From Asparagopsis taxiformis (taxonomy: Eukaryota; Rhodophyta; Florideophyceae; Bonnemaisoniales; Bonnemaisoniaceae), in contig JALQPE010002793.1 of the NCBI GenBank assembly GCA_030407315.1, positions 22,501-86,500 on the forward strand: a stretch of 64,000 nucleotides of DNA, given 5' to 3'. The first letter of the stretch is position 1. Each line of letters opens with the position of its first letter. The position numbers were made by a program, and so were the translations under genes. This document shows positions 1 to 9,580 of this stretch, in pieces. A model generated the notes under the pieces. It was not told where the DNA came from. It worked only from the letters and a program-made list of their open reading frames with translations, and did no database searches.

Positions 1-1344
1 CCAACTTGCTTCACAGGATCAGAAAACAGTTAGCAGAGGTAAAGTTCTGGTTGGATTTGTATGTAATCTACTTTGTTTTCTGAACGGTCTATCAGCGCTA
101 GCAGAACTAAACGAATATAGGGCGCTGAACACAACAGTGAGGAATCATCAGCAAGATGAACTTAGTATGCGATTGGAGGATTGAGTTTGAGGGCGAAAGT
201 CGGTTTTAGGAGCGATAGTGAGCAGTGTGGAGAAGAAGCTCGTTCAGTGAGCTAGTCATTCGGGAAAAGACATTTAGCGCAAATTGTTTGCGGTGTACAC
301 TCAATGAAGGAGCGATGCTTGCAAAAGGGACCCCCTCCAAGCCTTCCACACTTCAAATCGCGCTTGGGATCTACCGGAACTTATCCTGCTCACCGCCCTG
401 CAGTGCACGACCGCCGCCGTTCTGATCTCCGTTATCACATTGTCACCCGCACCGGTTCGTCTCGTCAACCCGCTCCAAAACGCGTTCACAACTCTGCCGG
501 CAACTAAATTTTAGTGATGATTTTCTACCATTTCACTCTCTGTTACTCTACCTACCGATTCGCGCGCACCGTTCCACTCAATCGATCTTGCGTTAGGAAG
601 CGTTCGTAGCGTTTGTGTTAAATTTTTTGAATACAATTTCGATATATATTTTTGATTTAGGTTTACTGGAACGTCTGGAAATCTGCAAATGTACGTCCGC
701 CAAGCTATCCAGCAGAGGGTGACCAGGAATGTCTCACATCATCTCTGTATAGCTCCTTTGCACAGTCTACGCTACCGCTTGTTTTTTATTGGTTCCTCTC
801 CCGCCGCTGTCGCCCCCTGTTTTTCCGCGCCTTTCACGCACCACAGATACCTTTCCTAGGAAACCGAATTTTTTTGAGCTATGCCACTGCATGCTGCATT
901 GGCATCCTCACGAGAGGCGAAGCAAAACGGACAAGGTGTTCGGGTGGGCGTCCAGAGTTACCCCTACGTACGTCTGTTCTATATTGTCGTATACGGCTCG
1001 ATATGATTCCATATATACCGACGGGTAGAGCAATTCCTCTGGCTGATAATATAGTCCACGGTGTATGCGAGCTTCTGGAATTTGCCATTGGCTGAAGGTA
1101 TTGAAATTAACAAGGTGAAAAAGATTCACTGGGCGTTGCGAAAGACGTGTAGAACGGCGCGAGACACCTGTGCGGCACAGAGCTCATACCATTTCGCCAG
1201 TTCAGCTCACCAGTTTATATGCAAGGAATTGTTTAATGAGCCGGTTCCCGGGAGATTAACTTCCACCTTCATTTTTATACAACATCTAATGCTTCGTGCC
1301 TTCAATTTATCCACCTAACTCTTTATCCTCTCCACAATTTCCAG
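1..1344. other. gene-free stretch upstream of the bestrophin-like gene
   Basis: No protein, RNA gene or repeat is recognisable here; open frames are short and unrelated to known families. The last bases before the ATG at 1345 look like an intron end: a CTAAC at about 1315, a pyrimidine-rich run and a CAG immediately before the ATG. The next gene may therefore have a 5' untranslated exon in this stretch. That is inference from splice-site shape only. Confidence 0.5.
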
Positions 1345-4300
1345 ATGCCGCTTCCAACCCCAATCCTTGATCTTGAAGCTCCGGCAGAGTCCGCCCCGTT
1401 ATACCGCTCTCCCGGCTATGCATCCGCAGCCAAATTCTTGGCTAATGCCGCCACAACGGGCGTTCTGGGATCCGGCCCTGCCGAGCTGCCGCCTTCAGCA
1501 GTGACACCGCTTCGCATCGTACTCAAGACAATACCGTGGTGCATGCTTGTCGTCGAAGCCTTCTGGTCTTCCGCTGTTATGATGATAGCATATGCTTTCG
1601 CTGATCGAAGTTTCACCTCGCTTTCCGTCCCGTTCTGGACATCTAGCTTTCTCATTTCCTCATCTGTTGTCTATGGAGTCGGCTGGGCCTTGTTCGTACT
1701 CCTAGGTTTCTTCATTAGGGAGGCCTCCAGTCGTCATCGTGCAGCTCATACAGCTTGGAATCAGTCAATGGCCCAAGCCAGGATAACTATCCGCGTGTTG
1801 GTTCAGGTGTTTACTAGGGGGCTTTGGCATCAAAATGATCAAGATATGATTATTGCACACTTTATGGCCTATCCTATCGCCTTGAAAATGATGATTCGCC
1901 ACGAGAGAGAACCAGAGCAACTTAGTACTATACTAGATCCGCTTGATGTTGACGATGTTATTCAATCACAACAGATGCATATTCATTGTATTCGTGTTAT
2001 CAGAGGTTACTTTTCGTGTGCAGAAAACGAGGTCAAGACAGGATTTCAGCCTGCTTGTCCCTCTACAGCAGGTCCTTGCTCAAAGTGTTCCCAAGTCATT
2101 ACCGTCGATGCCATTGACAATATAACGGCTACCATTACTCGCATCGCAGAATTCCAACCCGCTCTAGGTTATGTCAATCACCTTCGTATTTTCCTTTACA
2201 TTTGGCTCGTCTTCTTACCACTTGCCTTAGTCGAAACTAGTGGATGGTAAGTCGTTCATTATTTTCGATGCTCTTTTTGTCGTTCATCATCTGACAAATT
2301 ATTGTGTGCTCATTATGAATTCCTGTTCTCCAGGTTCACTCCTATGTGGGCCATTCTCATTTCCTATGGAGTCGGTATGCTTTTCGAAGTTGCTAACGCT
2401 CTCAATGAGCCCTTTGGTTTCGATATACAAGATATCAAGTTGAATAGACTGGCCAGTATAGATTCCCTACGCTTCCTGGACATGTATCATGAAGAACGAT
2501 TGCTTCCTGATGTTGTCAAGATTGACCATGACACGCCTCACTGGTTGGAAAACGAACTACGGTATAAAGAGCAACTCAACGATGAATCAGGTATCACATA
2601 TTTCAAAAGAAGTCTATTCATTTCCTTCAAGAACAAGATTTTGTTGCCTTTGCTTGTGTTCCTTGTGTGGTTATCTTTCATTGTATTTCTAACTCGTGGA
2701 ATATCAGAGGCAAGCCCCGAGCCAGGCTGTCGCTGGTGGTGTCTCTACGTGCCCTTGAGCGTTTCAACAACATCGTATGTTGGACTTGGAGTGTTCCTCC
2801 TTATGGGCTTCTGGTTCAATGATGCCTACACTCGATATTCTACGGGTTTGGAAATATGGGAATCAACTTTGAAATCCGTTATAACAACGGTATCTACTCG
2901 AATAGGCATCATGTGTAAGAACGGAACATGGCACAATAGAGATATTGAGCGTCTCTTTTCGCACATTGTGGCGATGGCGTATGCAGGCAAACAGAAACTT
3001 CAAGAACAACGTGATCTCTCAGAGTTTGAAGCTATTCTGGCCCCTGATGACATCCAGGCCATGTCGGAGTCGAAACACCTTCTAGACTACTGTTTCCGTG
3101 TCTTGTATGGATACATTTCAAGTATGGACCGACGGGATAAGGACGTCGTCTTATCAGGAAAACGTCCTCTTGATAATTCTCTCCTCTTCATGTTTTTCCA
3201 CTTTTATCGTATTGAGAACGCAATTAATGAATGCATCACAATGCAAGAGGTTCCGATCTCACCATCATTTACCCTCCATCTCCAGGTATTCTCTGTAATA
3301 TGGCTTGCATTACTACCATTGGCGTTCGTACAGCAAAACGGTTTTTTTTCATATCTCTACCTACCTCCGATTGCATATTCCATTGTGAAGCTTCTTGTAA
3401 TGGGTCAAGACTTGTCGGACCCATTCGGCACTGATCCAAATGATATTCGTCTGGATAAGTTTTGTGCTGAGATCAAGGTCTTGGTGCACGAAATCTACAA
3501 AGATACACATAATGGGCCAATAGGATTCCTCCATGAATCCCATGGCTATGAAGAACGGTTTAATATATCCTTTTCTCGACGCCAACAAAAAGAGGAATCT
3601 CATACATCGCATATGACATTGAAACAATTTATCGAGAAAATCCTCTCACACCTGCCACCAGTTCCATGGATTAGCCAGATTGTGGTAACAACATGGATAG
3701 TTTCTGCAGTATTCATATCCTACGGCCTTTCTTTCACATGGGATGACGAACGCAGGAATACAGGATGTCGTAAGTGGTGCAGTCCGATTGATGTCGACCA
3801 GAATATTCTGCTAGAGACAGGATTTGCACTATTCCTGATTCTGTCTTTCCGAGCTTCAGATGCTATGAGGAGGTATCAGAATTCAGGGTCGTTGATCTCA
3901 AAGCTCGAAATGGAACTGCGGGCGAGCATCATGGAAATTACAAATGGATATCAAGATGGAGTATGGCATAAAGGTGACAAACCCAGGTTTATTTCCCACT
4001 TGATGCAAATTCCTCTTTTGTTAAGGGATGAGCTTTTGGGTACCAATCAATGCGATGACGAGCGACTTCTTTCAGACGAGGACTACGAAAAATGTGTTAA
4101 AAGTCCAGATCCCATACGATATTGTATTCAGACTTGGGAGGCTTATCTGCTGACAGTCGATGTGCCGAAGAAAGAGTCAGGCCTAGAAATGATGAAGAAA
4201 AAACATATCCCAGGAGGTGTGGTGATCTTCCAATTGTTTAATCAGTGCTACAACGTTGGAAACATTGTGAGCCAGTTGAGGTTTATAAAAAAGTTTCCGG

Positions 4301-4872
4301 TCATAAGAAGTTACACTAATCATCAGAAGCTTTTCACAATTCTTTGGTTGATTCTTCTGCCCCTTGGAATGACTGCCCGCACCGGGTTCTTCACTATATT
4401 ATGGGCACCTCTGATTTCATACGGAATTCTTGCTCTGGAGTTTCTTGCTACAACATTGGTAGATCCGTTAGGCGACGACGAGCTCGATATACCGGTCAAC
4501 AAAATTTTGACAGGGATGGTTGAAAGATTAATCGAGGCCGTGAGGTCTACGAAATGGGATTACAAACATCATATTAAGGAATCACCAGTTGATAGTGAAG
4601 CTCGCATCGGGACTTGCTTGGATGGGATGGGAATCAGAGACCAATATAGCTTACCAACGTTTACTGAAGATGAAGTCGACGCGAGTAACTTTGCTGAGAA
4701 ACCTATCGCGAATTTCAATGGCCCGAAAAAGGGGATGATCAAGCCGTCCCTTTTTGCTCACATGGCACGCAGTGTCCCGTGGTGGGCTCTTTTGTTTATT
4801 TCTGTATGGGCAGCTGTGAGTGTCGTGATTTCGTATTTGTCAAGAACGGAAACGGAAAACGTAAGATGGTAG
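1345..4872 (+). CDS. tandem bestrophin-like anion channel, units 1-3 (up to an in-frame TAG)
   Basis: Spliced gene: exon 1345-2246, intron 2247-2333 (GTAAGT...CAG, splitting a Trp codon), then exon 2334 onward; this part encodes about 1,146 residues. It holds three complete bestrophin-type units. Each has an N-terminal membrane helix, a second helix containing an LLGF- or LMGF-like core (neck-like segment; LILSF in unit 3), a GxWHxxD motif, a helix with LPLA or LPLG, and the family hallmark PFG-x-D-x-x-D (near 2406-2435, 3418-3447 and 4462-4490; PLG in unit 3). Known members (animal bestrophins, bacterial homologues, plant thylakoid VCCN1) are pentameric anion channels. The frame continues from a fourth unit's first helix into TAG at 4870-4872, where the other units have W or C. 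Without that stop the gene would run on into units 4 and 5. Family assignment is firm; substrate and membrane location are not visible. No transit peptide is obvious. Confidence 0.8.
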
Positions 4873-6971
4873 GAGTCAAGCCTATCAATTGATGGTGTCT
4901 TTGTGACATACGTCGGGTTTCCAGGTAGGAATTATTTGTTAGCACCTTTTATCGTGAGTTGCATTTACCACATTTTGGCTAACCACGAAGTTTACTTGGC
5001 GTTCCATTGAATTTTGTACTCAGCCTTTTTGCTTCTCGGCTTTTACGTGCAAGCCGCATTCGACAGGTATTCTGAAGCTGGAAATGTATGGGGCGATGAT
5101 ATACGAGCAGCATGCCACTCACTAGCTGTACAGTGGATACTTTTGGAAAGGTCAGGAAGCTGGCATGAAGGAGACACTGATCGTGTGCTTGCGCATCTTG
5201 CGAGTTTTCCCATTGCTCTGAAGATGGAGCTGAGAAATGAGAGGGATCTAAGAGAGCTAAAGGGTTTGTTGTCCGAAGACGATATTGGCCGAATTTTGAC
5301 CGCAAACAGTATGTCCGACTATTGTATTGATGTGATCAGAGCTTACTACATATCTGGAATCTGTCGTCCGGAGCATTTTTCTAGTCCTTCTGCGAAGATT
5401 TCTGGCAATAGATCAGCGCACGTGAAGTTCGAGATTGAAAACCTTCAGGAATCGGTACGACAGAGCAAATTCCTGAAATCATTTCCCATTGCTCGTGGTT
5501 TCATGATTTTACTCCGCGCATTGATAGGCTTATGGTTCATCTTCGTTCCCTTCGTACTGACTGAATCAAACGGTATGTTCTCTGAACTTAATTGAACTGG
5601 GCGCGCAAAATGACAACTTGACAGAGATTTTAACTTTGTCAATCTGTTTTCCATTAACGCTGTGTTCTGTGCAGGGTGGTTTTCAATTCTATGGGTTCCT
5701 CTGATCGGATATGGACTTCTTGGGTAAGCTAACTGCATAGCGGAGATGTTTGAAACTTGTATAAGAGGAGCGCTGACTTTATGTGAACTTTTAACATGCC
5801 ACAGAATGTATTCTGTTGCAGAAGAAATTCAACAGCCATTCGGAAGGGATTTGAATGACTTTGACTTGGACAAGATGGCGAATATAATTGTTTCTGAAAT
5901 TCTGTTTGTGAGGCAGAATTACCGTCGTGGATGTGAAACTCTTGTCGTAAAAAGCGTAGAGTATTCTGGGAAGGCTTGGGAAAAGTTGGAAGAAGATTGT
6001 GAGTCGATATATGCGACTCTTGGCGATGATGGAAGAAAGGCAATTGAACCGCGCTCTGTACTGTCTTTTCTGTCAATGATTGCACACGCTGTGCCTCTAT
6101 GGATGGTGATTGGAGTTGGCGTATACTGTGCTGTTTTGGTGCTTCTGGCGTGGGGTCTGAGTCAGAAGTGGCCATTGAATGAGTCGTGAAGGAGTATGTT
6201 GGGTTTGCACTGTTCGTTCTGCTAGGATTTCGTTTATATGAGAGTCATGGGAGGTATGTGAGTGCTGTGGAGGCGTGGAGGGATAAGATTCTGAGTGATA
6301 CGATACTTTTGAGCAATCGAATCTTTGAGCTGTTTGCGGCTGGTATGATTCACAGAGGGGACTTGGAAAGAATTGGGGCTCATCTGGCGGGATTCTCCAT
6401 TGTGACGGCGGCTCGGCTTCGGCGGGAGCGGTCGTGTGCGGAGGAGCTGAAGGATGTGATGAATGGTGAAGATATTGCTCGAATCGAGCGAGTGACGGAA
6501 CGCGGTGACTATTGCATTGATGTGATTCGGGCGTATCTGACGGAGGCGGATAAGAATGTTGGCAAGGGTATAAGTTGGTTGATTGTGTGGACGTTGTTAT
6601 TTGAGATTAATAATCTGAAGAAGTATGGGGCGCAATGCGAACGAATTATTGGGATTGCTCTGCCTTTTGGATATGTTGCGCACATTCGCATATTGATGGT
6701 GATATGGCTTTCGACATTGCCATTGGGGCTTGTGGAAAGTAGTGGATGGTGGACGATTGGATGGGTGGTTATCATTGCTTACAGAGTGATTGGTATCGAG
6801 AGATGGAGTGCGGAGCTCGCGGATCCTTTCGGTACTGACGTATCGGATGTGCCGCTGGGAAAGTTTCGAGTTGACGCTGTTGAGGCGATCCGGACCAATT
6901 TGCGTTGCTCGCAACACGGCAACGGCAGCGTGGTCAAAGCGAATCGAGGAGCTTTCCCAATTGTAATTTAG
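4873..6971 (+). pseudogene. bestrophin-like units 4-5, continuation beyond the stop, with a frameshift
   Basis: Coding continues in frame after the TAG to 4924, then exons 5024-5572, 5675-5723 and 5805-6971 join in frame through introns 4925-5023, 5573-5674 and 5724-5804 (donors GTAGGA, GTATGT, GTAAGC; all end in AG). The product completes unit 4 (PFG-x-D-x-x-D at 5831-5860) and supplies unit 5 (6822-6851). In unit 5 the frame that runs through 5806-6186 ends at TGA 6187-6189, while the homologous protein resumes in another frame at about 6186, so one base is missing or extra near 6175-6187. Two lesions suggest decay of the 3' half or assembly error; the preserved splice sites argue that loss is recent. 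With both lesions ignored the whole gene would encode about 1,750 residues and five units. A separate downstream gene is possible but has no obvious start. Confidence 0.7.
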
Positions 6972-7286
6972 AAAAACAAACATCGCGCGCTGACGTACAT
7001 GTCGAGTCATACGTGTAAAATTGTGTAGTGCCAACGAATGATCGTATTTGTGTACGAGTTGTGCTGCCGCACTGTCTCGTCCGAAAAATAATGACATTAC
7101 ACGGTACGATTCGTTGCTACACTTTGTAGTGTCGGTGTCCTCCTCGGCGACATCTTATCCTGTTGCCTAACACGTTGCCATCCAGCAGGCTCGCGATCAA
7201 TCACCCGCTCGCTTATTATCCGCCTCGCCTCGCCTCGCCGCCCCATCGTCCGACGCCGCATGCAATCGCTCTCCTCCCCTTTCGCC

Positions 7287-8150
7287 ATGTTCAGGGAAAG
7301 AATGTTCGCAGTGCGATCAACTACACTGGTTTTGTTCTCCGCGTGCGCTGCTTTCATCTTCTTTCTCTCATCCAACTCTACAACTTCATTCCGCACCATT
7401 GCTCACAACACACTCAACAACCAAAAACCCAGCTGTCCCGTTATACTCTACAACAAGCAGTTCAAGACTGGCAGCACCGTGCTGTCCAACGTTCTGTTCA
7501 GAACGTCCGAGTCGTACGGCTGTCGAAATGCCGATTGCAGCATGCAAGTCGCACTGATGAATGGCTCAGCCACTCATGTGGGTGCTCATGGCGGCCTCAC
7601 CATGGCTTGCCATGCAAGAGAGCACAACCAGCAATTGGTTGCCAACCTGCGTGCGACGCACGGCAACAATTTTATCTATTTAGCCAGTGTCAGAGAACCT
7701 ATTTCATGGTTCAAATCGGCGGCGACCTTTTTCTACCGACAACGCGGTGCGGGGCCTCTAGACATTTGGACAGAAGAGGGCTTCAAAGCAGCTATTGACT
7801 GGGGGTTGAGCAAGCATGCGTATGGCAGTTTTGAAGCCATGTTGTTCCGCACATTGGGCTTGAACCGAACAGCAACCGATCTGCAGATTCGCGATAAACT
7901 GCTCATGTACGATGTAATTGTGGATCATGCTAACATGGACGACGGCCTCAAGCAGTTGGAACAAGTGACTAAATGGCATTTGTTGCCGTGTACGAACAGT
8001 AAACGCAAGACATATCGCGGTCCATTGTACGACAGCTACCGCGCCGATGACATCAAGGAAGCCACAAAGAGGGTTGGCGCGCTCTACAAAATTGCCTCCT
8101 CAATTATTGAAGACAAGAACGTTCGACCGCTATTCGCTCCAAAGGAATAA
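7287..8150 (+). CDS. Golgi-type carbohydrate sulfotransferase, copy 1
   Basis: Protein of 287 residues from the ATG in context cgccATG; an upstream in-frame ATG at 7260 is possible but less attractive. Layout is a type II membrane protein: short basic tail, membrane helix at about residues 11-28, short stem, lumenal catalytic domain. The PAPS 5'-phosphosulfate loop is visible as K60-T-G-S-T, and the 3'-phosphate site as SVREPISWFKSA at 134-145, followed by FFYRQRG. This pattern is that of the galactose/galactosylceramide sulfotransferase group. Red algae use many such enzymes on sulfated galactans, so a wall-polysaccharide role is reasonable inference. Paired Cys residues near 79-84 and 108 may form lumenal disulfides. 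The next gene is a close paralogue in the same direction. Intronless. Confidence 0.8.
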   Translation: MFRERMFAVRSTTLVLFSACAAFIFFLSSNSTTSFRTIAHNTLNNQKPSCPVILYNKQFKTGSTVLSNVLFRTSESYGCRNADCSMQVALMNGSATHVGAHGGLTMACHAREHNQQLVANLRATHGNNFIYLASVREPISWFKSAATFFYRQRGAGPLDIWTEEGFKAAIDWGLSKHAYGSFEAMLFRTLGLNRTATDLQIRDKLLMYDVIVDHANMDDGLKQLEQVTKWHLLPCTNSKRKTYRGPLYDSYRADDIKEATKRVGALYKIASSIIEDKNVRPLFAPKE

Positions 8151-8443
8151 TCTGACAGTAGTTTTACAGCAGCAGTAAAATCGGCCACACACGCCCCGCC
8201 TGCGATTAGCAGCAATTTGCATCCAAACTTGTGGACTGCGCGGCTGCAGCCGAAACCAATTTCAGTGATTGCTTATGACAATGTTTGACGAAAGCGTACA
8301 GTACTGTACGGCCTCAGTCAATGCACAACTCGTTGTGGACTCCAGTAAATAGCGCCGCCCGCATAGCTCCGCCTTGCGCTCGATGTCGAATCGGCGTACA
8401 AAATCTTCAGCCGCGACGATAACACACAAACTTGAACGACACC

Positions 8444-9337
8444 ATGGCATTCCGAAGTGAACGAAGAGCTAGCAATCGTGTTGTCCCAGTTGTACTCTTT
8501 TTCGCCGCCGTGGCCGTGTTTGTCCTCTTCTCATCCAATGTTTCAACTTCCGTTAGCTTGACAGCGAATAACACATTCGGCGAGGTGCAACCCAATCAAT
8601 GCCCCGTCATTCTGTACAACAAGCAGTTCAAGACTGGTAGCACCGTCATTTCCAACATACTCTTTCGTACCTCCGAGGCCTACGGGTGTCGGAATGCCGA
8701 CTGTAAGATGCAGGTGTCACTCATGAACGGCACCGCTACTCATGTCGGAACCAAGGGCGGGCTCACAATGACCTGCCATGCCAGCGAAACAAATCATGCT
8801 CTCGTCACCAACTTGCGCACAACACATGGCAACAATTTTATTTACTTGGCTAGTGTAAGGGAACCCTTGTCGTGGTTCAAATCGGCCGCTAGCTTCTTTT
8901 ACAGACAGCGCGGTAATGCAGAGTATGAAACCATGAAAACGGAGGAGGGCTTCAAGGCCGCAATTGACTGGGCATTGCAAGGTCGACGACATGAAGAATT
9001 TGAGGGGATGTTGTTCCGAACCATGGGCTTGCCATTGAATGCGACGCGCTCACAAATTATGGGCAAGCTACTGATGTACGATCTGATTATTGACAATTCC
9101 AAAATGGATGAAGGTCTGGCTGAACTGGAGCAATTGACCAAGTGGACTTTACTTCCGTGCACGGACAGTAAGGAGCAGATGTATCGTGGCAACGCCTACG
9201 ACTCGTATCGCACAGCCGATATCAAAAGAACCGTTGCCAGAGCCGCCACACTTTACGACGTTGCTGTCGAGGTGAGAGAGGCGCGACAAGTGCGGCCCTT
9301 GTTTGCCGTTGCGGACGAGGATGGCGTCAGTAATTAG
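8444..9337 (+). CDS. Golgi-type carbohydrate sulfotransferase, copy 2
   Basis: Protein of 297 residues from caccATGg; the in-frame ATG at 8432 would add only four residues. Membrane helix at about 12-30, PAPS loop K63-T-G-S-T, and the same SVREPLSWFKSA 3'-phosphate site as copy 1. The catalytic domains of the two copies share long identical stretches while the N-terminal tails differ, so this is a tandem duplication with about 290 bp between the coding regions. The acceptor sugar cannot be told from sequence; sulfated galactan synthesis is inferred from the lineage. The two copies may differ in acceptor or expression, because the intergenic part is not duplicated. Confidence 0.8.
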   Translation: MAFRSERRASNRVVPVVLFFAAVAVFVLFSSNVSTSVSLTANNTFGEVQPNQCPVILYNKQFKTGSTVISNILFRTSEAYGCRNADCKMQVSLMNGTATHVGTKGGLTMTCHASETNHALVTNLRTTHGNNFIYLASVREPLSWFKSAASFFYRQRGNAEYETMKTEEGFKAAIDWALQGRRHEEFEGMLFRTMGLPLNATRSQIMGKLLMYDLIIDNSKMDEGLAELEQLTKWTLLPCTDSKEQMYRGNAYDSYRTADIKRTVARAATLYDVAVEVREARQVRPLFAVADEDGVSN

Positions 9338-9450
9338 ACAACTGTAACTAATGGTTGGGTAGTTGGACTGCAAGTGGTGCCATGCCGTAATACATATCGG
9401 AGCACCGCCCTGTAGCATTCCCAACTATCCAATTTTAACATATATGATCG

Positions 9451-9456
9451 AATAAA
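9451..9456 (+). terminator. possible polyadenylation signal AATAAA
   Basis: AATAAA lies 114 nt after the stop of sulfotransferase copy 2 and 125 nt before the start of COG3. Position fits a poly(A) signal for the upstream gene, but a hexamer alone in AT-rich DNA is weak evidence. Confidence 0.3.
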
Positions 9457-9580
9457 ATAGGGGGAATACACGTGGTACATGTGTACCGTGTCTACCAAAA
9501 CGCACACGCTGTCAGTCTGTCGTGTTCTTGTATGTGCAATTCGTCTCTCCCGCCTTCCGTCTGACTTATGTCTCTTTGCA

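Noticed and set aside
4861..5023. An intron that would remove the TAG at 4870-4872
   Set aside because: Donors at 4861 (GTAAGA) or 4869 (GTAGGA) joined to acceptors at 4924 or 5023 lead to a new TAG or to the wrong frame for the clearly homologous following exon.
6160..6200. Programmed frameshift in bestrophin unit 5
   Set aside because: No slippery run is present at the switch, and a second lesion lies upstream; mutation or sequence error is simpler.
7163..7798. Frame overlapping sulfotransferase copy 1
   Set aside because: It is in another frame across the conserved PAPS motifs and has no recognisable features.
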